Positions 39,313 through 49,301 of a DNA stretch of 64,000 nt are shown here, piece by piece. Location of the stretch: positions 30,106 to 94,105 of the forward strand of contig CALUQY010000006.1 in assembly GCA_944323035.1 (NCBI GenBank). Reading direction: 5' to 3'. The notes beneath the pieces were generated by a model that saw only the letters and a program-made list of their open reading frames with translations, was not told the origin of the DNA and did no database searches. The first letter of the stretch is position 1. Every line of letters starts with the position of its first letter. Both the position numbers and the translations under genes were made by a program. This stretch comes from Candidatus Gastranaerophilales bacterium. Its GTDB lineage: Bacteria; Cyanobacteriota; Vampirovibrionia; Gastranaerophilales; Gastranaerophilaceae.

Positions 39313-41463
39313 TTACAAATCTTCATTAAACCGTTTTGCCATTTCAAAATCAACCATTGCACCTTCCTTATCACCGGAAGCTTGTTTTGCAAGTGCACGG
39401 TAGTAATATAACTGGCCATTCTTAGGTTCAAGCTGCAATGCTATATCTAAATCCATAATACCCTTTCTGTAAGCTTTGGTGTCAACAAGAAGCAAGCCGC
39501 GTTCCTTATAGACAATTTTCTGGTCAGGGTTTAATCTCAATGCCGTTGTATAATCATTGATAGCATCATAATGTCTGCCCATTTTTTCATATAATCTTGC
39601 TCTGTCAAGATATACATTATCATTCAATTTATCGTTAGAAAGAATGATATCAAAATAGAGCAAAGCTTCTTCATCATTATCGTTAAGCACTTCAGCCTGT
39701 GCAATTCTCAAATGGTCTTCTGTTGTTGCATTTTCTTTTTTTATGTCAACAATTTTTTTGTAGTCGCTTACGACCTTTTTGTAATTTTCCAGCGCAAGGT
39801 TTGCTCTCGCTCTATAAAGATAATAATTCGTATTATCTTTATCATATTTGATAGCCAGGTCAAAATCCTTCACGGCATCTTCATAGCTTTTCAGAGCTGT
39901 TTTTGACATAGCGCTGTAGAAATAAGCTTCAGCACATTTCGGATAAAGTTTTGTGTATTTAGCAGCGTCAGCTATTGCGGAATAGAATTCACCCATTTGG
40001 TATCTTGCCTTAGCTCTTATAAGGTAAGCATCAGGATACTGGGCTGCATTTGATTCCACCACAAGCGAAAGGATTTCATCAGCTTCCGCGAATCTGCCGA
40101 CATTAAATGCCATATTCGCAAATGAATACCTGTATTCAGGATTTTCCGGAACACCTCTGAGAGCAAAAGCGTAAGCCTTATATGCAAGAGGGTAGTTATT
40201 TTTACCTTCCAGCGCCTTACCCTGATAGAAATAAACACTGGATGGATCACCGCCCATTTTCAGAGCCATTTCCGAATCTTTGATAACACCATCATAGTCA
40301 TTAATTTTAAGTTTAAGTCTTGCACGTTCCAGATAATTAGCGGCATTAGTAGGATCGCCATTTACTAGATTATCATAGAGAGCCACAGCACTATAAACAT
40401 CTCCATCTGCAATTTTTTCATTTGCAAGGCGTCTGTTTACTGCTTCGTCTAAAATTGCTCTTTCTTCAGCAGTGACAGAAGCTGCGTCAACAACGGTTCC
40501 GTCTGCTGCAGCCTGCGGAGCAGAAGCAGCCATCATAGCGCCGTCAGGAGTTCCGGCTCCTGCAGCAGCTTTATCTGCAGTATTAAGCCCGACAACTTTT
40601 ACCCCGAGTTCTTTTGCCATTTTATAATCTTTTTTAGCGGCAGATTTATTACCTAATAATTCTTTTGCCTTACCGCGGGAATTATAGATTAAACCATCTT
40701 TAGGTGTTTCTTCAAGCGCAACATCAAAATCAGCAATAGCCAGATCATATTTGCCAAGTTGATATTCTGCTAAGCCTTTATAATAATGAGCATTTTCATA
40801 TCTTTGACCGGATTTTATAACAGTATCAAAGCAGTTAATTGCATCATCATATTTAGCCAGATTCATAGACGCAAGCCCCTTGCCGTAATAGGCATCCAGA
40901 TAATTATCTTTCATTGCAATTGCTTTAGAGAAGCTTTCATTGGAATCCGTATACAATCCTGCTTTATATTCAGATCTGGCCAGTTCAAAATAGTATTCAG
41001 GTCTTTGTGTATCAAGTTTAACAGCAGCACGCATATTTTCTACTGCTTTAGGGAAATTTTGAGTTCTATAATAAATTCTTCCTATATTAAAACGGGCATC
41101 CGGTAAAGACGGATTAATTTCAAGAGCAATAGCATAATCTTTTAAAGCGCCTTCCAGATCATTAGTTGTATATTTTGCATTGGCACGTTTAACATAGGCG
41201 TCAGTATTGTATTGATCAATTTTTAAAACAGCATCATAATCAGCAATGGCTTTTGCGTATTCGCCAGCCGCGTAATTAATATTTGCTCTGTTCATATAAC
41301 CGAAAGCGTCATTTGCATAATCTTTGATATAATCAGTCCAGAGTGAAATTTCCGCTTCTTGATCCATAGTATAAGCAGCCTGTGCAGAAGTAAAAGTCAT
41401 CATACTGACACTAAGTGCACAAGACGTCAATAATAATGCTGTAAACAATTTATCTTTTTTCAT
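39313..41463 (-). CDS. Exported tetratricopeptide-repeat protein
   Basis: A signal peptide (MKKDKLFTALLLTSCALSV...AQA) is followed by about 17 TPR units of 34 residues, for example AGEYAKAIADYDAVLKIDQY, YAIALEINPSLPDARFNIG and YTTALRLNPDQKIVYKERG. An Ala/Gly-rich linker near residues 300-335 separates two TPR blocks. TPR superhelices act as scaffolds, so this is probably a periplasmic or envelope assembly protein. Length is 716 aa. GAGGGAACGAA gives a moderate ribosome site. It lies next to pilin copy 4 on the same strand but has its own terminator. Confidence 0.88.
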   Translation of the reverse strand: MKKDKLFTALLLTSCALSVSMMTFTSAQAAYTMDQEAEISLWTDYIKDYANDAFGYMNRANINYAAGEYAKAIADYDAVLKIDQYNTDAYVKRANAKYTTNDLEGALKDYAIALEINPSLPDARFNIGRIYYRTQNFPKAVENMRAAVKLDTQRPEYYFELARSEYKAGLYTDSNESFSKAIAMKDNYLDAYYGKGLASMNLAKYDDAINCFDTVIKSGQRYENAHYYKGLAEYQLGKYDLAIADFDVALEETPKDGLIYNSRGKAKELLGNKSAAKKDYKMAKELGVKVVGLNTADKAAAGAGTPDGAMMAASAPQAAADGTVVDAASVTAEERAILDEAVNRRLANEKIADGDVYSAVALYDNLVNGDPTNAANYLERARLKLKINDYDGVIKDSEMALKMGGDPSSVYFYQGKALEGKNNYPLAYKAYAFALRGVPENPEYRYSFANMAFNVGRFAEADEILSLVVESNAAQYPDAYLIRAKARYQMGEFYSAIADAAKYTKLYPKCAEAYFYSAMSKTALKSYEDAVKDFDLAIKYDKDNTNYYLYRARANLALENYKKVVSDYKKIVDIKKENATTEDHLRIAQAEVLNDNDEEALLYFDIILSNDKLNDNVYLDRARLYEKMGRHYDAINDYTTALRLNPDQKIVYKERGLLLVDTKAYRKGIMDLDIALQLEPKNGQLYYYRALAKQASGDKEGAMVDFEMAKRFNEDL

Positions 41464-41602
41464 TTCGTTCCCTCTTCCGTATAGTTAAATATACCAATAC
41501 AATTTAAGTTTATCAAATTGCCGGTTTCATGTCAACAAAGCCGCCTCATCTAAACGGTTGATTTATAGGAAACCACACGTCATACTTAATATTTCCAGCA
41601 CC

Positions 41603-42460
41603 CTAATAAATACGCCCGAACTTAAATATATTAAATAAGATATATTGTTTCTGACTTCCTTTTGTTTTTATCTTAAATACAGACAGTCCCAAAATTTTAA
41701 ATCTTTTCAGCTTTGTAGCGTATAATTCCGGATTAATATTATGAGTTTCCAGAAACTTTCCGGCTTCTTCAAACGCAAATGCCCTATCTTTTTTATTAGC
41801 ATCAGTCTTTGTCATAACAATAGAATTAGGGTTTTTCAGATAATAATAAAAAGTTTCCGGAACCGTAACCAGCCTGCCAAGAGAATACAAAGCCTGCGGG
41901 GTAAAAATTATATCCTCAAAAACATGCCCCTCCAAGAACTTTAAACCGCACTCACGAAGCTTATCAAGCCTGTAAAGCTTATTCCAGACGTAACTGCGCT
42001 CGGGAACATCACATAACTCAAATTTTTCTTGTAAATTATTCGAAACAGTTTCTTTTTCGAACCGGAGAAAATACTTTTTTCTTCTGCCATTAACTCTGAC
42101 AATTCCTGCAACCGCAATATCTGCGGAATACTTTTCAGCACAGTTATACAATTTTTCACAAAAATCAAAATCAATCCAATCATCAGAATCAATAAAGCAT
42201 ATATACTTACCTTTCGCCTTAGAAATCCCGACATTTCTAACCGCAGACAGACCGGCATTTGCCTGAGTTATCACAACAATACGTTCATCTTTCTTCGCAT
42301 ATTTTTGTAAAATATCAGAAGAATTATCCGTTGAACCGTCATCTACGCATATTATTTCCAAATCCCTGAAAGTCTGTTTCATAACACTATCCAGACATCT
42401 GGCAAGATATTTTTCAACATTATAAACCGGTATAATTAAAGATATTTTCTTTTCCTGCAC
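41603..42460 (-). CDS. Family 2 glycosyltransferase
   Basis: GT-A fold glycosyltransferase that adds sugars to surface glycans or proteins. ISLIIPVYNVEKYLARCLDS opens the domain. ICVDDGSTDNSSDIL near residue 36 and FIDSDDWID near residue 92 (DxD metal site) are intact. Length of 285 aa is short, consistent with a catalytic domain plus a small tail. The start is a GTG with AAGGTG upstream. It is divergent from the Xre gene at 42617. Confidence 0.88.
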   Translation of the reverse strand: MQEKKISLIIPVYNVEKYLARCLDSVMKQTFRDLEIICVDDGSTDNSSDILQKYAKKDERIVVITQANAGLSAVRNVGISKAKGKYICFIDSDDWIDFDFCEKLYNCAEKYSADIAVAGIVRVNGRRKKYFLRFEKETVSNNLQEKFELCDVPERSYVWNKLYRLDKLRECGLKFLEGHVFEDIIFTPQALYSLGRLVTVPETFYYYLKNPNSIVMTKTDANKKDRAFAFEEAGKFLETHNINPELYATKLKRFKILGLSVFKIKTKGSQKQYILFNIFKFGRIY

Positions 42461-42510
42461 TCTGTATTCACCTTCTTTCTACACGTTACGAATATATTTT
42501 TTATAAATAA

Positions 42511-42572
42511 TTACAAGCTGCACATGTATATTATACATGTAACGCTTGTAAAATCAACAAATATTTACAAGC
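42511..42572. promoter_or_regulatory. Nested palindromic operator candidate
   Basis: TTACAAGC (42511-42518), the perfect 19-bp palindrome ACATGTATA-T-TATACATGT (42522-42540) and GCTTGTAA (42544-42551) form one 41-bp nested inverted repeat. A third TTACAAGC follows at 42565-42572. It lies between the divergent glycosyltransferase and Xre genes and may be the Xre protein binding site. Confidence 0.6.
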
Positions 42573-42616
42573 AATAGATTGTTATTTAAGCTTTACAATC
42601 AGGATAAAATTAAAGA

Positions 42617-42940
42617 ATGAATTTAAAAGAAAGCCTCGGAAAAAATATTCAAAAATACAGAAAACTTAATAACATAACGCAGGAAAAGCTTGCTGAACTT
42701 ATCAACGTTGAGATAAACAGTATAAGTTCGTTTGAGCGCGGAAAATACTTTCCATCACCGGACAATCTTGTGAAAATATCGGAAGCGTTAAATATATCAT
42801 TCGCAGACTTATTTACGTTTACAGAAGAATATACCTGCGCTGACTATGAAAAAGAAATTATTAAAAATATCCACCTTCTTAAAGGTGATAAATCAAAACT
42901 CTGCGCTATTAATTCTTTTATAAAAAATATACTAAATTAA
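42617..42940 (+). CDS. Xre-family transcriptional regulator
   Basis: 107 aa with an N-terminal helix-turn-helix (NNITQEKLAELINVEINSIS, then FERGKYFPSPDNLVKI) and a short helical C-terminal part. A TAAAAT box at 42605-42610 lies 6 nt before the ATG without a ribosome site, so the mRNA is probably leaderless. The nested palindrome upstream suggests autoregulation or control of the divergent glycosyltransferase. serS follows after 71 bp with its own ribosome site. Confidence 0.82.
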   Translation: MNLKESLGKNIQKYRKLNNITQEKLAELINVEINSISSFERGKYFPSPDNLVKISEALNISFADLFTFTEEYTCADYEKEIIKNIHLLKGDKSKLCAINSFIKNILN

Positions 42941-42969
42941 ACAACGCCTTGATTATTGCATTTCTTTGA

Positions 42970-44277
<1,308 letters not shown>

Positions 44278-44279
44278 AA

Positions 44280-44309
44280 AAAAGCGGGTTTTGATAAACC
44301 CGCTTTTTT
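44280..44309 (+). terminator. Intrinsic terminator of serS
   Basis: AAAGCGGGTTT pairs with AAACCCGCTTT, followed by TTT. Pilin copy 5 converges on it. Confidence 0.85.
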
Positions 44310-44331
44310 AATCAGCCTCTAGCTCGAAAAG

Positions 44332-45762
44332 CTATCGCCGGACACACCAGACACGTTTAGAAGTAGTTTTTAAAGATTGGTGGCCTCTGTCACCGCCAAG
44401 TCCCTGACCCCACGCATAGTCTGCGTCATAAGAAATACCCGTCCAAAAGTTTCCGGAATTATAATCCGAAAGGTATTTCTTAAACACAAAAAGAAGTGCT
44501 GATTCATCCAGATTCGGCAATCTGTATTCTCCGGAGGAAAGGTTTTTACAATAAGATTTTGCGTCCTCAAACGCCATTTCAGCACCCAACTGCGCATACG
44601 GCATCGGAGCAACGACAACGCTGTCACTAGGATAAAGTGCACCGATAAATCCCATATCTTTACCGACAGTATTTGGGCCTTTTGTACCGTTCAAATCATA
44701 AATACTCATCATACATACCTTTGATTGAACGTTATAAGATTCTTCATTCATACCGGAAGTACAACTCGGATTATAAAAAACAGCGATACTTTCACCGTTA
44801 ATAGTTTCAAAGGCAGCAGCCTTAACATTTGCTTGGGAATAGTTGTCAGAAGTATGCCCAGACCATACAGCATTTACCAGCATCAGGTTAACACTCTTGT
44901 TATCAGTCGGAAAATCATACTGAGAACCGTGCATAGCAGTAAATTTCTCAGGTAAACCGCAATCCTGCAAGTGTTCATTATCGCAAATATTATTTATTTT
45001 TAGGACTTTAGCAAGCCCGTTTGTGACAAAGGTTTCAGCGGCCGTGTCTTCGGTTACTACCGTTGAACCGTTTGAATCAACACCTTCTGTCAAGGTACCG
45101 TAGGCGTTAAGAGAAGGCATTAGAGCAATTGCCTGCGAAAACCGCGCATAAAGGGCTTTTCTTTGCGTGTTCCATGTACGCTCATTTATGTTGCCCGTGA
45201 GGCTTGGAAGTGTAATCGCCGCAACCACACCGATTATCGTCAAGGATAACAATATTTCCGCCATTGTGAATGCTAAATTCTTGCTCGGATTCAATTGTGG
45301 AAGTCGCTCAGCGACCGACTCAGTCGAGCGGCTCAGCCGGGCCGCCATGGTGAAGGCACTGAGTGCCATCCACATGGGTTGAACATGACTTTTTAACGAA
45401 CAAACTAAACAGGAAGCCGCCTTGACCGGCGGTGTCATTCCGAACTTGTTTCGGAATCTGTCCGGCGTTACCGGTAGTTCGCATCGCTCAACAGACCCTG
45501 AATCAAGTTCAGGGTGACAGATACTTTTCACATTTTCGCTTTGTGCTTCTGCCCGCTCGCGCAGTTCAGCATGACAACATGGAGACGCGACGTTTTTGAC
45601 TAGATTGCCACGCCGGCATTCGTCGGCTCGCAATGACGGATACTTTACGGCCTTCGTGCTTACTTCTTTCGTTAAATTCCCACTCGGGTCGCTTTGTGGA
45701 TGCCGCTCAGCGGCCGACTCCTCAATTGTGCCTGTTAAGAGAGGCCCCCCCCCCCCCTGCAT
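44332..45762 (-). CDS. Phase-variable pilin-like protein, copy 5 (leader frame OFF)
   Basis: Same family. NLAFTMAEILL marks the prepilin site, followed by NERTWNTQRKALYARFSQAI and KGPNTVGKDMG. A DUF1566-like end has EYRLPNLDESALLF, FWTGISYDADYAWG and VWCVRR. The leader ATG is at 45790 (MKKRRKVLTNA); with 13 G it is out of frame and 12 G would give 485 aa. As in copy 3, ATG 45762 right before the tract is in frame at 13 G but poorly positioned for translation. The repeat-derived stretch before the signal is the longest of the family, about 165 codons, and includes two different dispersed repeat types. Confidence 0.82.
   Translation of the reverse strand: MQGGGGPLLTGTIEESAAERHPQSDPSGNLTKEVSTKAVKYPSLRADECRRGNLVKNVASPCCHAELRERAEAQSENVKSICHPELDSGSVERCELPVTPDRFRNKFGMTPPVKAASCLVCSLKSHVQPMWMALSAFTMAARLSRSTESVAERLPQLNPSKNLAFTMAEILLSLTIIGVVAAITLPSLTGNINERTWNTQRKALYARFSQAIALMPSLNAYGTLTEGVDSNGSTVVTEDTAAETFVTNGLAKVLKINNICDNEHLQDCGLPEKFTAMHGSQYDFPTDNKSVNLMLVNAVWSGHTSDNYSQANVKAAAFETINGESIAVFYNPSCTSGMNEESYNVQSKVCMMSIYDLNGTKGPNTVGKDMGFIGALYPSDSVVVAPMPYAQLGAEMAFEDAKSYCKNLSSGEYRLPNLDESALLFVFKKYLSDYNSGNFWTGISYDADYAWGQGLGGDRGHQSLKTTSKRVWCVRR
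45437..45650. repeat. Dispersed repeat modules in the pilin copy 5 mosaic
   Basis: CATTCCGAACTTGTTTCGGAAT plus the module shared with 35629-35765, followed by a TTGCCACGCCGGCATTCGTC / CTCGCAATGACGG inverted repeat (about 45605-45640) of the same type as at 26145 and 55898. Confidence 0.65.
45745..45757 (-). repeat. Homopolymeric G tract (13 G), pilin copy 5
   Basis: Thirteen C on the plus strand. Out of frame from the leader ATG at 45790, in frame from the ATG at 45762. Confidence 0.9.
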
Positions 45763-45809
45763 TTGTTAATACTTTTCTACGTTTTTTCATTCTTTCCATC
45801 CTTTCTTTG

Positions 45810-45916
45810 TTATAAGGCAATAGGTCAATAGGGCATTATGGCAATAGGACTATTTTTCTTCCATTCGGTCATTACGACTTATTGCCTTATTCTCTTATTG
45901 CCTTATTGCCTCTTTC
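45810..45916 (-). repeat. Octamer array in the 5' UTR of pilin copy 5
   Basis: Degenerate AGGCAATA units, nearly identical to 35876-35982. Confidence 0.65.
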
Positions 45917-45945
45917 ATTATGTACTATTTTTTATAAAAAGTAAA
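45917..45945 (-). promoter_or_regulatory. Sigma70-type promoter of pilin copy 5
   Basis: TTTACT (45940-45945), a 17-bp spacer and CATAAT (45917-45922) on the minus strand. The -35 box lies inside the rpmB terminator stem. Confidence 0.65.
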
Positions 45946-45968
45946 GCCCCTTAATAAGGGGCTTTACT
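45940..45968 (-). terminator. Terminator of rpmB
   Basis: AGTAAAGCCCCTT pairs with AAGGGGCTTTACT, followed on the minus strand by TTTTTATAAAA. Confidence 0.75.
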
Positions 45969-45988
45969 TAAAAATAACATTGCTTAAA

Positions 45989-46180
45989 TTACACTGCTTT
46001 TTTAACTTTGCCTTTTTTCAAGCAAGATGTGCAGACTTTAATTGTTTTAACCTGTCCGTTAATTTCAGCTCTAACAGTTTGAAGGTTAGGTTGTTGACGG
46101 TAAACATTTTGTTTATTTGAAAAAGATCTGCTTGCAGCTTTTAAACTTTCTTTTCCGCATATTTCACATTTTTTAGACAT
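45989..46180 (-). CDS. rpmB: 50S ribosomal protein L28
   Basis: Small basic ribosomal protein of 63 aa. CEICGKESLKA at the start and KVCTSCLKKGKV at the end hold two CxxC pairs, so this is the zinc-binding (C+) form. GRSFSNK-type and QTVRAEINGQVKTIKVC segments match the family. AAAAGGAAT precedes ATG 46180. It has its own terminator. Confidence 0.95.
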   Translation of the reverse strand: MSKKCEICGKESLKAASRSFSNKQNVYRQQPNLQTVRAEINGQVKTIKVCTSCLKKGKVKKAV

Positions 46181-46272
46181 AATAATATTCCTTTTCTAGC
46201 CAAGTGTATAACACAATCATACAATGAAAATTCTTTTTTGCAAGTCACAACGCAAAAATTGTTAATAAAAAT

Positions 46273-47565
46273 TTATTTTTCAAATCTGGCATAGATTGCT
46301 GCGATATTTTTCAGGAAATCCTCTTTGTTGAAGATAGCGTCTATTTCATCCTTATTCAAGCGTGAAGTAACGTCTTTATCCTCAAGAAGATTTGCTTTGA
46401 AATCGCCGTCATTTTCAAAAGCGTCAAGGGCGTTACGCTGAACTATTTTGTAGCTTTCTTCACGGGTAAGTCCTTTTTCTATAAGTTTCAACAATGCTTT
46501 TTGTGAAAAGATTATACCGCCGAATTTTTCTGTATTTTTGAGCATATTTTTTTCGTGAACAACGAGATTGCGGACGATGTTTTCAAAACGGTTAAGCATA
46601 AAATCCACTAAAATCAAGCTGTCAGGAAAGATTATACGTTCTGCCGAACTGTGTGAAATATCGCGTTCATGCCAGAGGTTAATATTTTCCATAGCGGCGA
46701 GGGAGTTTGAACGAACGACACGTGCAAGCCCGCACAGATTTTCAGAGAGAACCGGATTTTTCTTATGCGGCATTGCAGATGAGCCTTTTTGCCCTTTAGC
46801 AAAGCCTTCTTCAACCTCTAAGACTTCTGTGCGCTGAAGGTGGCGGATTTCGGTTGCGAATTGTTCAATGACACTTGCGATTAATGCCAGCGACTGCATA
46901 AAGTAAGCGTGGCGGTCGCGGGAGATAATTTGCGTAGAAATCCGTGCAGGTTTAAGCCCGAGGTGTTGACAGGTAATTTCTTCAATCACAGGATCAATAT
47001 TGGAATAAGTTCCGACAGGCCCGGAAATCTGCCCGACTTTAATATCTTCAAGCGCGTGGATAAAGTTATCTTTCTGACGTTCAAGAATATCAATCCACGA
47101 ACAAAGTTTCGCACCAAACGTCATAACTTCCGCGTGAATTCCGTGAGAACGGCCTATGCAGACGGTATTTTTGTGCTTATTTTTAAGTTCATATAAAGCC
47201 TCAAGCAGCCCGTCAAAATCTTTCAGAATAATTTGCGCGCTGTCAGAGATTTGCAGGGCAAAAGCCGTATCAATAACATCAGAACTTGTCATCCCGACAT
47301 GCATATATTTTGCATATTCTCCCAGACTTTCATTCACGCAGGTAAGAAATGCGATTACATCATGCCGGACTTCGCGCTCGATTTCGTCAATTCGCGCAAC
47401 GGAAAATGCCGCCCGTTTTTTAAGTTCTTCAATGTCACCAATCGGAAAATCGCCGTTCTGCGCATACGCATCGCACACCGCAAGTTCTACCTTGAGGTAG
47501 TACGAAAATTTTGACTCAAGTTCCCAAATTTTCTTCATTTCTTCGCGCGAATATCTGTCAATCAT
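46273..47565 (-). CDS. purB: Adenylosuccinate lyase
   Basis: Cleaves SAICAR and adenylosuccinate in purine synthesis. The fumarase/aspartase-superfamily signature GSSAMPHKKNP lies near residue 262, MTSSDVIDTAFALQI near 92, and GRSHGIHAEVMTFG near 140 holds the catalytic His. Length of 430 aa is normal. It follows coaE by an overlap of 1 bp, in the operon rluB-coaE-purB. Confidence 0.95.
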   Translation of the reverse strand: MIDRYSREEMKKIWELESKFSYYLKVELAVCDAYAQNGDFPIGDIEELKKRAAFSVARIDEIEREVRHDVIAFLTCVNESLGEYAKYMHVGMTSSDVIDTAFALQISDSAQIILKDFDGLLEALYELKNKHKNTVCIGRSHGIHAEVMTFGAKLCSWIDILERQKDNFIHALEDIKVGQISGPVGTYSNIDPVIEEITCQHLGLKPARISTQIISRDRHAYFMQSLALIASVIEQFATEIRHLQRTEVLEVEEGFAKGQKGSSAMPHKKNPVLSENLCGLARVVRSNSLAAMENINLWHERDISHSSAERIIFPDSLILVDFMLNRFENIVRNLVVHEKNMLKNTEKFGGIIFSQKALLKLIEKGLTREESYKIVQRNALDAFENDGDFKANLLEDKDVTSRLNKDEIDAIFNKEDFLKNIAAIYARFEK

Positions 47566-48149
47566 TAGAGAGCCTCCAATATTTTATTGCAAAAATCGTT
47601 AACCTGATTTTGCAAATTTTCTAAAGTTCCGTTGTTGTGGAAAACATAATCACTTTCTTCCAGTTTCATAAACTGCGACATCTGCGAATTTATCCGCTTC
47701 ATTGCGTCTTCTTTTGTCAAATTGTTGCGCGCCATTAAACGTTCCAGACGGGTTTCGTCATCAGCGAAAACGAAAATAATTTTGTCAAATAAATCCTCCA
47801 TTTTCGCTTCAAAAATGAGCGGAATTGCAACCAGAATAACGTTTTCCTCACTGTGTGCGGCAAAGTATTCCTCCAGCCGCCGGCGGATTAATGGGTGCAC
47901 AATATTTTCAAGTTTTTTGCGCGCAGGATAGCTGGAAAAGACTATGGCACCCAGCTTTTTACGGTCAATGTTGCCGTTAGTAGAAATATCAACGTCTTCA
48001 AACGCCTTGATAATCTCATCAGCGCTTGAGTTTAAAATTTCATGCCCGATTTTATCGGTATCAATGACATCATAGCCTTTTGCTTTAAAGAAGCCCTCGA
48101 CAGCACTTTTGCCCGAGGCAATATTTCCTGCTATCGCAATTTTAATCAT
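47565..48149 (-). CDS. coaE: Dephospho-CoA kinase
   Basis: Last step of coenzyme A synthesis. P-loop AGNIASGKSAV at residues about 6-16. The CoA-domain motif YDVIDTDKIGHEIL near residue 27 and HPLIRRRLEEYF near 78 are present. The start is placed at ATG 48149, with CAGGA about 9 nt upstream. It overlaps the rluB stop by 8 bp. Length of 194 aa is normal. Confidence 0.93.
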   Translation of the reverse strand: MIKIAIAGNIASGKSAVEGFFKAKGYDVIDTDKIGHEILNSSADEIIKAFEDVDISTNGNIDRKKLGAIVFSSYPARKKLENIVHPLIRRRLEEYFAAHSEENVILVAIPLIFEAKMEDLFDKIIFVFADDETRLERLMARNNLTKEDAMKRINSQMSQFMKLEESDYVFHNNGTLENLQNQVNDFCNKILEAL

Positions 48150-48876
48150 CCTGCGCAATCCTGTTTAAAAAATTCTTTAACTCTTTTATCGCCTGCGGTT
48201 TAATCGGCTTAAACTCACCGCGTTTCAGCCCTTCCAGAGAAACGGTCGCATGCTGAATACGTTTTAAGGATTTAACTTCATAGCCAAAGTGCTCAAACAT
48301 CTTGCGGATTTGCCTGTTAAGCCCCTGAAACAGTGTTATTTTCATAGTTGTAACATTGTTGTCCATTTCAAGAACGGTGATGTCAGCGTATGCAATTTTC
48401 CCTTTTTCAATTTCAATCCCGAGCGCCATCTGCTCAAGTTCGTGCTTATGAACCCGCCCGTTGACCGACACGAGATAAACTTTAGGCACCTTAACCGACG
48501 GGTGCGTAAGCTGGTTTATAAGCTCTCCGTCATTTGTAAGAATTATAAGTCCTGTGGAATCCTTATCCAGACGCCCGACCGGTTTAAGATGATAGAGATT
48601 TTCCGGCAGCAGGTCATAAATTGTTTTGCGTCCTTTTTCGTCATCCGCCGTTGTGATGTAGCCTGCGGGTTTAAAAAATTTGTAGTATTCGTGTTTGACC
48701 GGCCGAACCATTTTCTTATCAACAAAAACTTTGTCTTTTCCCTGAACAAGGTATCCGAGTTCCTTTACGGTTTTGCCGTTAACCTGTACAACGCCGCTTT
48801 CGATTAGCTCATCCGCTTTACGGCGTGAACACAGACCCGAGGAAGCAATGTATTTATTCAGCCTTACACCTGACAT
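48142..48876 (-). CDS. rluB: Pseudouridine synthase, RsuA/RluB family
   Basis: Modifies uridine in rRNA. An N-terminal S4 domain (RLNKYIASSGLCSRRKADEL) is followed by the catalytic motif VGRLDKDSTGLIILTNDGEL near residue 100 and LFQGLNRQIRKMFEHFG near residue 180. Length of 244 aa fits RluB. It overlaps the thioesterase gene upstream by 13 bp and coaE downstream by 8 bp, showing tight operon packing. Confidence 0.9.
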   Translation of the reverse strand: MSGVRLNKYIASSGLCSRRKADELIESGVVQVNGKTVKELGYLVQGKDKVFVDKKMVRPVKHEYYKFFKPAGYITTADDEKGRKTIYDLLPENLYHLKPVGRLDKDSTGLIILTNDGELINQLTHPSVKVPKVYLVSVNGRVHKHELEQMALGIEIEKGKIAYADITVLEMDNNVTTMKITLFQGLNRQIRKMFEHFGYEVKSLKRIQHATVSLEGLKRGEFKPIKPQAIKELKNFLNRIAQDD

Positions 48877-49283
48877 ACAAGTTCTCCTTCAAAGACTTTA
48901 GCCAGCATTTCAGGCATTTTGCGGTATAACTTTCCGCCATCTGCCGTAATTGCCACGACCTCAACTTCTGCCGTAATATACGGTTTTTCAGAGTCGTTCA
49001 CATAAATTTCCTGACTAAAAGTAACGGTCGTTCCGTTGAACGCAGAAATCCACGTATGGATTGACAATTCATCATCCAGCCGTGCAGAACGTTTGTAGCG
49101 GATATTTAGGTTTGTAACCGGAAGAACAACATTTTGCGCTTCCAGTTCCTGCAATTTATGCCCGTTGGCTTCGCACCAGTAAACCCTGCCCATTTCCAGC
49201 CAGCGGAGATACGACCCGTGCCACACAACGCCGTACGCGTCTGTGTCTGCATAAAAAACTTTTTGTTCAAATGTATGTTTCAT
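48864..49283 (-). CDS. Acyl-CoA thioesterase, YbgC/4HBT family
   Basis: Hot-dog fold thioesterase. YADTDAYGVVWHGSYLRWLE near residue 11 is the YbgC/4-hydroxybenzoyl-CoA thioesterase signature with its catalytic Asp. NIRYKRSARLDDEL and FSQEIYVND follow. Length of 139 aa is normal. It heads the operon with rluB, coaE and purB. The physiological acyl substrate is unknown. Confidence 0.9.
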   Translation of the reverse strand: MKHTFEQKVFYADTDAYGVVWHGSYLRWLEMGRVYWCEANGHKLQELEAQNVVLPVTNLNIRYKRSARLDDELSIHTWISAFNGTTVTFSQEIYVNDSEKPYITAEVEVVAITADGGKLYRKMPEMLAKVFEGELVCQV

Positions 49284-49301
49284 AAACCTATCCTATCATA
49301 A

